Below, piece by piece: positions 1 through 7,563 of a stretch of 37,205 bases of DNA (its first letter is position 1; every line of letters starts with the position of its first letter). This DNA comes from DATAES01 sp036493595 (lineage in GTDB: Bacteria; Actinomycetota; Acidimicrobiia; Acidimicrobiales; JACDCH01). The notes under the pieces were generated by a model. The model was not told the origin of the DNA. It saw only the letters and a list, made by a program, of their open reading frames with translations, and made no database searches. Made by a program: the position numbers and the translations under genes. The stretch lies in assembly GCA_036493595.1 (NCBI GenBank), contig DASXPN010000005.1:1-37205 (forward strand), written 5' to 3'.

Positions 1-107
1 GCGCGAGTCAGCGCTGCAGGACTACCACTGCCGGCACCCCGCCACGACCGCCTGACGCTCTGCGGACTCGGACCCTCAGTTGTGGCCAGAGGGTGCCGAC
101 GCCTGAA

Positions 108-135
108 TTGGTGGGGGGTACAAAAGGTGTAATAC
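108..135 (+). promoter_or_regulatory. Possible promoter of the first FAD oxidoreductase gene
   Basis: TTGGTG at 108-113 and TAATAC at 130-135 are separated by 16 bases and end 11 bases before the GTG at 147. The block is AT-rich relative to its surroundings. A second -10-like hexamer (TATAAG) at 140-145 would be too close to the start codon. This is a match by eye only. Confidence 0.35.
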
Positions 136-146
136 AACCTATAAGC

Positions 147-1496
147 GTGGCTGGGGCCCGTCGCCGAGCGGTGATCGTGGGAGCCGGGATCGCCGGACTC
201 GTCGCAGCACGCGAGCTCCGCCGCGCCGGATACGACGTAGTCGTTCTCGAGGCGGCCAACCAGATTGCCGGTCTGGCAACGACGACGGTCGATGCTGACG
301 GGTTCAGCTTCGACATGGGTGCGCATTTCATCACCAACCGACTGGCAGCCGAGATCGGCGTGAGCGACTCGTGCCGAGTCGTGCGGTATTACGGCGAGTC
401 GGTGTGGATCGATCAGAAGCACCGTCGCTACCCCGTCGGGCTCATGCGCGATCCCGCGATGGCGTCCTCGGCGCTGCGCGCCAAGGTTTGCCGCGATGAC
501 GACGAGCCTCGCAACGCGGCCGAGTGGTTTCGCAGGTCCTATGGCGACGTGCTTGCCGATCGCGTCGCGCTGCCTCTTGTGGAGGCATGGTCGGGGGTGC
601 CAGCGGATGACCTTTCGCCCGCGGTCGGCGGCAAGATTCCTTCGAGCATCGCGGAGACGATTTGGCTACGCGTCGCGGCTCGGCTCACTCGGCGCGCCGT
701 GGCGATCGGCTATTGCAACGAACGACCACAGTCAGCGTCCGTATTTCACGTGTATCCGAAGGACGGCGTGTCGAGTCTGTGCCGACACCTTGCCGACGAG
801 CTCGGCCCCGCGGTACGGACCGAGAGCCCGGTTGAGGGCATCGTCGTACAAGACGAATGCGCCGTCGCGGTACGCGCAGCAGGAGAGCTGCTCGAAGCGG
901 ACCTCGTCGTGAGCACTGCGCCCATTCATGTGCTCCCGAGGATTGTGCAAGGCAGTGAAGCTTTGGCACCGTTCACTCAATTCCGGTTCCGCCCGATGAT
1001 TGCAGTGAACCTCAAGCTGTCGGGCCGAGGACTCCTGAATGACGTGGTCGTATGGACACCTCGAGGTACGCCGTTCTTCCGTCTCACTGAGGCGACCCAG
1101 TCGATGCCATGGCTGGCGCCGGAGGGCAAGACGACGGTGCTGTGCGACATCGGCGCCGAGGTTGGTGACGCACACTGGGCGATGAGCGACGACGATCTGG
1201 CGAGTCTTTGCATCGAACACCTCGAACAACTCGTGCCGGACGCGTCGAGGCGATTTCTCGGCGTCCATGTCCAGCGCGTGCCCCTCGCGTATCCGGTATT
1301 CCGCCTTGACTATGACGATCATCGCGAGCGGTTGGAGCGGCAGGACCTGGGCGTCGCGAACCTGCTGAGCATCGGCCGCAACGGCGCGTTTGCACACGTC
1401 CTGATGGAGGACCTCTATTGGCGAACACGTCGCGTGCTACGTCCGTGGACAGCGCCGGCGGCGGCTGACAGTCAGCGAGCGGCGACCCGAGCCTGA
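147..1496 (+). CDS. FAD-dependent amine oxidase / protoporphyrinogen oxidase-like protein
   Basis: Predicted flavoprotein oxidoreductase of about 449 residues. The N-terminus carries a Rossmann dinucleotide motif (VIVGAGIAGLVAARELRRAG), followed by an acidic residue at the end of the second strand (VVVLEA) and a conserved DMGAHFI segment. This layout is typical of the NAD(P)-binding amine oxidase, protoporphyrinogen oxidase and UDP-galactopyranose mutase superfamily. Near the C-terminus, LLSIGRNGAF resembles the second FAD-contacting motif. The substrate cannot be read from the sequence; in such families it may be a sugar-linked, porphyrin or polyene compound. I chose the GTG at 147, directly before AGARRRAVIVGAG; an ATG-less extension to 93 is open but adds a poorly conserved stretch. 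The gene lies just left of the displaced tRNA end at 1535, so it is probably outside the putative integrated element. No partner gene is visible in the window. Confidence 0.75.
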   Translation: MAGARRRAVIVGAGIAGLVAARELRRAGYDVVVLEAANQIAGLATTTVDADGFSFDMGAHFITNRLAAEIGVSDSCRVVRYYGESVWIDQKHRRYPVGLMRDPAMASSALRAKVCRDDDEPRNAAEWFRRSYGDVLADRVALPLVEAWSGVPADDLSPAVGGKIPSSIAETIWLRVAARLTRRAVAIGYCNERPQSASVFHVYPKDGVSSLCRHLADELGPAVRTESPVEGIVVQDECAVAVRAAGELLEADLVVSTAPIHVLPRIVQGSEALAPFTQFRFRPMIAVNLKLSGRGLLNDVVVWTPRGTPFFRLTEATQSMPWLAPEGKTTVLCDIGAEVGDAHWAMSDDDLASLCIEHLEQLVPDASRRFLGVHVQRVPLAYPVFRLDYDDHRERLERQDLGVANLLSIGRNGAFAHVLMEDLYWRTRRVLRPWTAPAAADSQRAATRA

Positions 1497-1534
1497 GAGT
1501 CATCGTCTGCCCTGTGCTGTCTGCCCTGTCAGTG

Positions 1535-1555
1535 GCTCGGGGGGAGGACTCGAAC
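1535..1555 (-). repeat. Displaced 3' end of tRNA-Gln (putative distal att site)
   Basis: This block repeats, in the same orientation, the T-arm and acceptor 3' strand of the complete tRNA-Gln gene at 4765-4836. GAGGACTCGAAC and the preceding CTCG plus G-run are identical except for one fewer G (six here, seven in the tRNA). Similarity continues weakly into the flank (TCAGTGG against TCAGCGG). The rest of a tRNA is absent: the neighbouring bases cannot form the T-stem or anticodon arm. A bare tRNA 3' end facing an intact tRNA is the usual footprint of site-specific integration. Confidence 0.6.
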
Positions 1556-1678
1556 TTCTCTCGAAGCCATCTCGTCGAGTGACCTTGAATGACCGCGAGT
1601 AGCGATCGCCGCTTGCATCGCTCAACACCGACGCCCAGGGCATGCGGCTCGGATCGTCGGCCGTGGGATGATCGGCCC

Positions 1679-3325
1679 GTGAAGGACGGCGTGCCGGAGC
1701 TCATCGCGGAGGGTCGCGCTGCCTTACGGGCCGGCGATGCCGCGCGTGCGCGGCGTGCGTTCGAGTGTGCGCTCGATGAGTCGCAGACGGGCGCCGTGAT
1801 CGAGGGATTGGCACGCGCCTCGTACATCGAGCTCGACTTCTCCGAGGCGATCGAGACATGGGAGCGCGCGTACGCGGCTCATCGCGACGCTGACGATCGG
1901 ATTGGCGCAGTACGTGTCGCACGGACGCTTGCGTTCATGTATTTGTCGACCGTCGGCGACCGAGCAGTCATGAGCGGCTGGATGGCGCGAGCGCAGACGC
2001 TGCTGGCAGACCAGGTCGAGTCATCCGAGGGCGGGTGGGTCGCGCTCAACGTCGGAATGTTTTCCGGTGACCGGCAGGAGAAGGAGACACAGTTTCGCGA
2101 GGCGCTCGATCGAGGTCGTCAATTTGGTGACACAGATCTCGAGTTCGTCGCGTTGGCCTATCTCGGTGCGAGCCATGTGCACGCGGATCGCACTGAGGAA
2201 GGAATGCTGCTGCTCGACGAGGCGCTCGCCGCAGTTGCCGGCAGCGAGGTGGACGACTTCTGCGTGCTGCAGGAGATCTTCTGTCAGCTGTTCGCAGCGT
2301 GCGAACACGCGCACGACGTTTCGCGGGCGGATCAGTGGATACGCATCGGCGAAGCGATCGCCGTACGGCGGCAGCTACCTGCAGTGTCCGCGTTCTGCCG
2401 CACGCACTACGGCGGTGTGCTGACTGCAGCGGGGCGCTGGCCCGAGGCCGACGTCGCGCTCACCGAAGCCGTTCGCCTGTGGGGCCTCGGCCACCGGAGC
2501 CTGCGGAGTGGTGCGCTCGCACGGCTCGCCGAGCTGCGCGTCCGCCAAGGGCGTCTCGAGGAGGCCGAGCGGCTACTCGACGGTTTGGGCGGAGACGGCG
2601 ATGCGGCCCGCCCGCTCGCGGCGATCCAGCTCGCAAAGGGCAAGACAGCCTTGGCAAAGGACACGCTGGAGCGAGCACTGGCGCAAGTGGACCCGCTGAA
2701 GTCTGCCGCCGCGCCACTGCTGGCGTTGCTCGTCGACGCACATCTCGCGTGTGGTGAGTTCACCGAGGCGGACGCCGCCGCACAGAGCCTCGAGGCGTGC
2801 GCGGCGCGTCACGCGAGTGAATTTCTGGTGGCTTCGGCGGCGCTCGCTCGCGGGCGCGTGTGCCTCGCGACGGGCACTGGGGATCCGCAGGCCTGTCTGC
2901 GGAACGCTCTCGCCGGGTTTGCACGCGCCCAGATGCCGATCGAGGTCGCGCATTCTCGGCTCGAGCTCGCCACCGCGCTGCTTACTGAGCGTCCGGAGGT
3001 GGCGATGGCCGAAGCCCGAGCCGCGCTCGAGGCATTCGAGCGACTCCATGCCGCTCGGGACGTCGACGCGGCGGCCGCGGTGTTGCGGTCGCTCGGAGTT
3101 CGGTCGTCCACCGGGGGGAAAGGTGGCGGCCCACTGAGCAAGCGTGAGTTGGAGGTGCTCGACCTCGTCGGCCACGGTCTCTCGAACGCCGAGATCTCGG
3201 ATCGCTTGTTCATCAGCCGAAAGACGGTCGAGCACCACGTCGGCAATGTCCTCTCCAAGCTCGGCCTGCGGACCCGGGCGGAGGCCGCGGCCTACCTGAG
3301 TCGTTCGAAACCAGGGGTGCAATAG
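1679..3325 (+). CDS. LuxR-family transcriptional regulator with TPR-like repeats
   Basis: A protein of about 548 residues. Most of its length is alpha-helical, Ala/Leu/Arg-rich TPR-like repeats (for example AGDAARARRAFECAL, AAGRWPEADVALTEA and RQGRLEEAERLLDG). The last roughly 60 residues are a LuxR/GerE helix-turn-helix: LSKRELEVLDLVGHGLSNAE, then ISRKTVEHHVGNVLSKLGL. It is a predicted DNA-binding regulator whose TPR region probably senses a protein or small ligand. No AAA/STAND ATPase domain or receiver domain is seen, so it is shorter than LAL-type regulators. I chose the GTG at 1679 because the TPR-like region begins there; an ATG at 1589 is in frame but adds an Arg/Pro-rich, unlikely segment. 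It is followed after 70 bases by the FAD oxidoreductase, its most obvious candidate target. Both genes lie between the tRNA-derived repeats. Confidence 0.85.
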   Translation: MKDGVPELIAEGRAALRAGDAARARRAFECALDESQTGAVIEGLARASYIELDFSEAIETWERAYAAHRDADDRIGAVRVARTLAFMYLSTVGDRAVMSGWMARAQTLLADQVESSEGGWVALNVGMFSGDRQEKETQFREALDRGRQFGDTDLEFVALAYLGASHVHADRTEEGMLLLDEALAAVAGSEVDDFCVLQEIFCQLFAACEHAHDVSRADQWIRIGEAIAVRRQLPAVSAFCRTHYGGVLTAAGRWPEADVALTEAVRLWGLGHRSLRSGALARLAELRVRQGRLEEAERLLDGLGGDGDAARPLAAIQLAKGKTALAKDTLERALAQVDPLKSAAAPLLALLVDAHLACGEFTEADAAAQSLEACAARHASEFLVASAALARGRVCLATGTGDPQACLRNALAGFARAQMPIEVAHSRLELATALLTERPEVAMAEARAALEAFERLHAARDVDAAAAVLRSLGVRSSTGGKGGGPLSKRELEVLDLVGHGLSNAEISDRLFISRKTVEHHVGNVLSKLGLRTRAEAAAYLSRSKPGVQ

Positions 3326-3395
3326 GGGTCCTCCCGGATGCGCGATCGGGGCCATCGGTTCACTCTGAGGCCACCGAAACCCGAGAGGACGACTC

Positions 3396-4622
3396 ATGAC
3401 CAACGACTACGACGTCATCGTTGTCGGCGCACGCTGCGCCGGCTCACCGACGGCAATGCTGCTGGCCCGCGAGGGCTACCGCGTGCTCGTGGTCGACCGA
3501 GCCTCGTTTCCGAGCGACACGTTGTCGACGCACATGATCCACGCTCCGGGTGTCGCGGCGCTGAAGCGCTGGGGGCTGCTCGACACGATCACGGCCACGG
3601 GATGCCCGCCCGTGTATACGTATATGTTCGACTTCGGGCCGTTCACGATCGCCGGCAACCCGCGACCGAGCGACGGAGTGTCGAGTGCGTACGCCCCAAG
3701 GCGCACAGTGCTCGACAAGATTCTTGTCGATGCCGCCAGCGATGCCGGGGCGGAGGTGCGCGAGAACTTCACCGTCGACGAGGTAGTGATCGAAGGCGGC
3801 ACCGTCGTCGGCATCCGGGGCCATGGCGAAAACGGCAAGTCCGTGCACGAACGCGCTCGCGTGGTGATCGGGGCCGACGGACGCAACTCGCGGATCGCGA
3901 AGGCGGTGGACGCCGAGCAGTACAACGACAAGCCGATGCTCCAGTGGAGCTACTACACCTACTGGAGCGACTTTCCCGTCGATGGCTTCGAAATCGTGAT
4001 CCGTCCGGACCGTGGGTGGGCAGCGTTGCCTACGAACGACGGATTGACACTGCTCGTCGTCGGATGGCCGTCCGCGGAGTCGACGGCCTACAAGGCCGAT
4101 GTCGAGGCCAACTACCTCAAGACGCTCGAACTCGCACCCGACGTCGCCGAGAGGGTGCGCGGCGCGAAGCGAGAAGCGCGCTTCTACGGCGGTTCGGTTC
4201 CCAACTTCTTCCGCAAGCCGTACGGCGCCGGCTGGGCCCTCGTCGGCGATGCCGGATACAACAAGGACCCGATCACCGCGCAAGGAATCAGCGATGCATT
4301 CCGCGACGCCGAGCTGTGCTCCAGGGCGTTGGACTCAACGTTCACCGGTGCGCGCTCATTCGACGACGCCATGTCCGACTACCACCGCAATCGCGACGCG
4401 GACGTGCTCCCGATCTACGAATTCACCACACAACTGGCAACGCTCGAAGCCCCGCCCGTTGAGATGCAACAGCTGCTCGGCGCCATATACGGCAATCAAG
4501 ACGCTATGGACTCGTTCGTGAGCGTCACCGCCGGCACCGTGTCGCCCGTCGAGTTCTTCGCTCCCGAGCACATCGGCCAGATCATGAGTGCCGCCCCGCT
4601 CGCCCACGTCAGCACGAGCTAG
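3396..4622 (+). CDS. FAD-dependent oxidoreductase, geranylgeranyl reductase / aromatic hydroxylase type
   Basis: A 408-residue flavoprotein. The N-terminus has the FAD-binding motif YDVIVVGARCAGSPTAMLLA followed by VLVVDRASFPSDTLSTH, a form common in geranylgeranyl reductase-like and PheA/TfdB-like FAD monooxygenases. ARVVIGADGRNSRIAKAV (about residues 150-170) is the DG motif that contacts FAD and NAD(P)H. LVGDAGYNKDPITAQGISDA (about 283-302) is the GD motif binding the FAD ribityl chain. The family acts on lipids or aromatic rings; the substrate here is unknown. The ATG at 3396 has a purine-rich GAGAGGACG upstream as ribosome-binding site. The gene follows the LuxR regulator on the same strand and is the last gene before the tRNA. 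It may be cargo of a small integrated element. Confidence 0.85.
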   Translation: MTNDYDVIVVGARCAGSPTAMLLAREGYRVLVVDRASFPSDTLSTHMIHAPGVAALKRWGLLDTITATGCPPVYTYMFDFGPFTIAGNPRPSDGVSSAYAPRRTVLDKILVDAASDAGAEVRENFTVDEVVIEGGTVVGIRGHGENGKSVHERARVVIGADGRNSRIAKAVDAEQYNDKPMLQWSYYTYWSDFPVDGFEIVIRPDRGWAALPTNDGLTLLVVGWPSAESTAYKADVEANYLKTLELAPDVAERVRGAKREARFYGGSVPNFFRKPYGAGWALVGDAGYNKDPITAQGISDAFRDAELCSRALDSTFTGARSFDDAMSDYHRNRDADVLPIYEFTTQLATLEAPPVEMQQLLGAIYGNQDAMDSFVSVTAGTVSPVEFFAPEHIGQIMSAAPLAHVSTS

Positions 4623-4637
4623 TGCCCCGAAGCCGGC

Positions 4638-4658
4638 GGCCGGACGCGGCCAGCTTTT
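4638..4658 (+). terminator. Weak hairpin with T-run after the FAD oxidoreductase
   Basis: GGCCG and CGGCC (4638-4642 and 4647-4651) enclose GACG and are followed by AGCTTTT. A stem of only 5 bp makes this a marginal terminator. It lies 16 bases past the stop codon. Confidence 0.3.
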
Positions 4659-4763
4659 CGGCGGCGAGATGGCTGACCGAGCCTCGTGACCAATCCGTGA
4701 CCATGGACCAACTGTCGTGAGAAGCCGCAGACGCGTGACCTGCGACTGCAGTTGATCAGCGGA

Positions 4764-4785
4764 GCTCGGGGGGGAGGACTCGAAC
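4764..4785 (-). repeat. tRNA-Gln 3' end copy of the direct repeat (putative proximal att site)
   Basis: This is the intact-tRNA copy of the direct repeat found at 1535-1555. It covers the discriminator base, the acceptor 3' strand, and the T-stem 3' strand with part of the T-loop. The two copies are in the same orientation about 3.2 kb apart. The intervening DNA lies on the 3' side of the tRNA, as expected for integration that reconstitutes the tRNA. Confidence 0.55.
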
Positions 4786-4836
4786 CCCCAATAACAGGGC
4801 CAGAACCTGTCGTGTTACCGATTACACCACCCCCGA
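4765..4836 (-). tRNA. tRNA-Gln (anticodon CTG)
   Basis: Read on the minus strand it folds as a complete 72-base tRNA. The acceptor stem is TCGGGGG with CCCCCGA, and the discriminator base is G. The anticodon stem ACAGG/CCTGT closes the 7-base loop TTCTGGC, placing CTG at 34-36 (4801-4803). The T-stem GGGGG/CCTCC has one G-T wobble around the loop TTCGAGT. CCA is not encoded. It lies 42 bases downstream of the DUF218 gene and could share its transcript. Its 3' part is duplicated at 1535-1555. Confidence 0.95.
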
Positions 4837-4878
4837 AGGTGGAGGCGTCACCTTACCGGACCGGTGCAATCGCTCCCG

Positions 4879-5541
4879 TCAGCGACCGAGCCAGCGGTCG
4901 AGACGGTCGTAGCCGATGATGCGTCCGGCGGCGACCGCGACGGTCTCTCGCATCTCGGCCCGCAGCTCGTCGAATCCCTTCACCGGGCTGGTCGGTGTGG
5001 GTGACACGTGGGCGTCCAACCCGACCTCGCCGGCGATGGCGTCGATGCGGTAGGCGTGGAAGCCGTCCGACACGAGCAGCACGTCGTTGATCCCCTGCTT
5101 GTGCAGGAAGCGTGCCGCCGCCGCCAGCTCATCGCGCGAGTTCGTGCTCGTCGTCTCGAGCTCGATGTCGGCCGCCGGCACTCCCTTGCCCTCGAGGTAC
5201 TTCGCCGACGCCGCGGCCTCGGTGAACCGGTCGCCGGGTTGGCTGCCTCCGGTGACCACGATGAGCGGAGCGAGCTTGCGTTCGTAGAGATCGGCGGCAT
5301 GGTCGAGTCGTGCTTGCAACACGTTGGACGGGCGGCCGTCGAACTGTGCCGCACCGAGCACGATGATCGCTTGCGCCGACTGCGCATCGTCCTGCCGAGC
5401 GGCGTGCCACACCTGGACGAACGTGACCGCGACGTAAGCGAACACGAGCACCGCGAGGCCGAGGACGACGGCGAGGATCTTGTGCCGCCGCCACCAACGT
5501 TGGCGTACCGGCAGCTGCGGGTCGCTGCTCGACGCCGTCAT
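4879..5541 (-). CDS. DUF218 (YdcF/SanA/ElyC-like) membrane-anchored protein
   Basis: A 220-residue protein. It has a short cytoplasmic start, a basic stretch (RQRWWRRHK), and one membrane helix (about residues 25-47, ILAVVLGLAVLVFAYVAVTF) that anchors a DUF218 domain. Domain signatures are AIIVLGAAQFDGRPS, then RLDHAADLYERKLAPLIVVTGG, the Asn/Ser/Arg segment TTSTNSRDELAAAA, and VLLVSDGFHAYR. Relatives in Proteobacteria (SanA, ElyC) affect envelope integrity and vancomycin exclusion, but the biochemical activity is not established. It overlaps gltX by 4 bases (ATGA) and is translated from the same minus-strand operon, with tRNA-Gln following. The link to envelope function is family knowledge only. 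Confidence 0.85.
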   Translation of the reverse strand: MTASSSDPQLPVRQRWWRRHKILAVVLGLAVLVFAYVAVTFVQVWHAARQDDAQSAQAIIVLGAAQFDGRPSNVLQARLDHAADLYERKLAPLIVVTGGSQPGDRFTEAAASAKYLEGKGVPAADIELETTSTNSRDELAAAARFLHKQGINDVLLVSDGFHAYRIDAIAGEVGLDAHVSPTPTSPVKGFDELRAEMRETVAVAAGRIIGYDRLDRWLGR

Positions 5542-6914
5542 GCCAGGCGCGCACGCCCTGCTCGCAGACGCGCGAGGGATTCGTCCCGCCCGAGATACTC
5601 GAGGATTTCGAACAACGGCAGCCCGACGAGACGCCCGGTCACCGACACGCGGATCGGCCCCTGCAGCTTCGACGCGCTCGTCTCGAGTCGCTCGGCCAAC
5701 GCCATGAACCGTGCGTGCAACTCGTCACGCTCCCATGGGGCGTCGCCGTACGCATCGATGATCCCGTCGAGCGCGGCGGCGGCGACCGGCAACTTCATCG
5801 CCTTGTCCCACGAGCGCGTGTCGTCGGCCGGCTCGGTGATCCAGTCGAAGTAGTCGGGTAGCTCGCTCAGGACCTTGACGCGCTCTTGCGCGAGCGGACC
5901 GAGCGCTCGCAACGCGGTCTGCTCGTCGACGCCGTCGACGAACTCGCGCGCGCGCGCGATGAAGTCGTCAAGATCGATTCGTCGGATCCATTCGCCGTTC
6001 ACGAACTCGAGCTTCTTGTGATCGAAGAACGCGGGTGACGGGTTCACGTCCTCGATGCGGAACATCTCGACCGTCTCCTCGATCGGCCGCACCTCCACGC
6101 CGTCGGGTGGTCCCCATCCGAGCAGCGCGAGGTAGTTGCGCATCGCTTCGGGCAGGAAGCCGCGCTCCTTGTAGTTCAGCATCGACACGTCGTCGCGCCG
6201 TTTCGACAGCTTCTTGCGCTGCGCGTTGACGAGAAACGGCAAGTGCGCGAACACCGGCGGATCGCCGAAACCGAGCGCGCCCCGCAGCAGTAAGTACTTG
6301 GGCGTGCCGTTGACGTGGTCCTCACCGCGGATGACGTGGCTGATCGCCGTGTCCTCGTCGTCGACGACGTTGGCCAAGAAGAACGTCGGGTTGCCGTTCG
6401 AGCGCACGACGACGAAGTCCTCGATGTCAGCGTTCTCGAAGCTGACCTTGCCGCGAATCACGTCGTCCCAACCGGTGACACCCTCGTCGGGCACCCGGAA
6501 GCGCAGCGCGCGTCCGGGCCCTCGCTCGAGCCCCCGATCACGGCAATAGCCGTCGTAGCCCGGCTTGCCGCCGCGCTCCTTGTTGCGAGCCTGCACTTGC
6601 TCTGACGTGCAGTCGCACCAGTACGCAGTACCGCCCGCGATCAACCGCTCGGCCGCGGCCCGATACTCGTCGAACCGGTTGGACTGGTGAAGAGGCTCAC
6701 CGTCCCACTCGAGGCCCAGCCAGCGGAGCATGTCGAGGATGTTGTCGGTGAGCTCGGGACGGTTGCGCTCCGCGTCGGTGTCCTCGATGCGCAGCAGGAA
6801 CTCGCCACCGTTTGCTCGTGCGAAGAGCCAGTTGCACAGCGCGGAGTGCGCCGACCCGACGTGCAGGTAGCCCGTCGGCGAGGGCGCGAAGCGGCAGCGA
6901 GGGCGGTCCGTCAC
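5538..6914 (-). CDS. gltX: Glutamyl-tRNA synthetase
   Basis: Class I aminoacyl-tRNA synthetase of 458 residues that attaches glutamate to tRNA-Glu. The HIGH-type motif is in FAPSPTGYLHVGSAHSAL (residues 10-27). The KMSKS-type motif is KKLSKRR (about 235-241). Other conserved blocks are FLLRIEDTDAERNR, DYFLANVVDDED-like FFLANVVDDEDTAISHVIRG, and the alpha-helical anticodon-binding C-terminus. In bacteria lacking GlnRS, GltX also charges tRNA-Gln, and GatCAB then amidates it. The tRNA-Gln gene downstream in the same direction and the absence of glnS here suit a non-discriminating enzyme, but this is inference. It overlaps its upstream neighbour and its downstream neighbour by 4 bases each (ATGA type), indicating translational coupling. 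Confidence 0.97.
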   Translation of the reverse strand: MTDRPRCRFAPSPTGYLHVGSAHSALCNWLFARANGGEFLLRIEDTDAERNRPELTDNILDMLRWLGLEWDGEPLHQSNRFDEYRAAAERLIAGGTAYWCDCTSEQVQARNKERGGKPGYDGYCRDRGLERGPGRALRFRVPDEGVTGWDDVIRGKVSFENADIEDFVVVRSNGNPTFFLANVVDDEDTAISHVIRGEDHVNGTPKYLLLRGALGFGDPPVFAHLPFLVNAQRKKLSKRRDDVSMLNYKERGFLPEAMRNYLALLGWGPPDGVEVRPIEETVEMFRIEDVNPSPAFFDHKKLEFVNGEWIRRIDLDDFIARAREFVDGVDEQTALRALGPLAQERVKVLSELPDYFDWITEPADDTRSWDKAMKLPVAAAALDGIIDAYGDAPWERDELHARFMALAERLETSASKLQGPIRVSVTGRLVGLPLFEILEYLGRDESLARLRAGRARLA

Positions 6915-7441
6915 GCCCCGTCGAGCTCGAGTAGCGAGCGCCAGTTGGACGCGTACTGCGTCTTCACGTCCTCAGGCTTCATCCGCAGCGTCGAGTCGGG
7001 AACGATGGCGGCGATGTGCTGACGCTCGACGCTGTGTGCCGGGTGCGCGACCTCGGCGAACAACGGCTTGCGCGTCGCGATCAGCTCCGCCTCCGGATGG
7101 TCGTCGAGGTAGCCCCACAGGGTGAACGCGATGACGAGGTCGTGGATGACCGGAGCGCGTCCCATCATCGACGCTCGTTTGAGCGCGACGGGGAGAGACC
7201 CGTGGATCACGTCGTCGAGCGACTCACCGAGCTGGACGTGCAGCTGCGGCCGCAGATTGTGAGCGAGCACGAGCCCGTAGCCCTGGTCGGGTCCGGGGTT
7301 GCCGAAGTGACTCCCTCGAGGCTGTCCCGTCTTCAGGTCGCCCGGGCGGCGCGGGATCCACGAGTCGGGACGGCGCGGGGGCGACTCGTACGTGCGCACG
7401 TCGTCCATCGGTTTGACGGGGACGTACTCGGGCGCAGCCAT
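6911..7441 (-). CDS. Conserved-looking protein of unknown function upstream of gltX
   Basis: A 176-residue soluble protein that I do not recognise. The N-terminus is Pro/Arg-rich (YVPVKPMDDV, ESPPRRPDSWIPRRPGDL) with a Gly/Pro loop (GNPGPDQGYGLVLA). The middle has an amphipathic helical region (DLVIAFTLWGYL), and the C-terminus is RMKPEDVKTQYASNWRSLLE. There is no signal peptide, membrane helix or clear catalytic motif. The stop overlaps the gltX start by 4 bases, so it is very likely co-translated with the synthetase. Base composition matches its neighbours. Its position at the head of the gltX-DUF218-tRNA unit is the only functional hint. Confidence 0.75.
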   Translation of the reverse strand: MAAPEYVPVKPMDDVRTYESPPRRPDSWIPRRPGDLKTGQPRGSHFGNPGPDQGYGLVLAHNLRPQLHVQLGESLDDVIHGSLPVALKRASMMGRAPVIHDLVIAFTLWGYLDDHPEAELIATRKPLFAEVAHPAHSVERQHIAAIVPDSTLRMKPEDVKTQYASNWRSLLELDGA

Positions 7442-7505
7442 GTCCGGAGGCTACCGGCCGGGATCCGCAGTCTCTGAACTCCGGGTCACCGTGGCCCTCT
7501 CGCGT

Positions 7506-7558
7506 CCCGAACTCCGGGTCCATTGCGGGGCCATGGCCCCGCAATGGCACCAACATTC
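7506..7558. repeat. Dispersed palindromic intergenic element, copy 1
   Basis: A perfect 28-bp palindrome (7520-7547) centred on CCATGG with arms CCATTGCGGGGCC. The left flank is CCCGAACTCCGGGT (7506-7519, itself able to form a 4-bp stem) and the right flank is CACCAACATTC (7548-7558). Two further copies are at 15380-15432 and 20145-20194. A partial head copy, GAACTCCGGGTC, stands 33 bases to the left at 7476-7487. It lies just beyond the cimA stop codon. No T-run follows, so it is not a standard terminator. Confidence 0.85.
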
Positions 7559-7563
7559 AGTGG

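Noticed and set aside
2..55. Possible 3' end of an upstream plus-strand gene (RESALQDYHCRHPATTA then TGA)
   Set aside because: Only 17 codons are visible and no motif is recognisable, so another frame or non-coding sequence is equally possible.
1535..1600. A second complete tRNA gene at the displaced tRNA-like sequence
   Set aside because: Only the acceptor 3' strand and part of the T-arm are present. The expected T-stem partner and anticodon arm do not form.
1556..4763. Integrase, transposase or phage genes inside the tRNA-flanked segment
   Set aside because: None found on either strand. Only the LuxR regulator and the FAD oxidoreductase have credible coding signatures.
7506..7558. Palindromic element as an ordinary intrinsic terminator
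   Set aside because: No T-run follows on either strand, the flanks are conserved between copies, and one copy lies within the leuCD operon.
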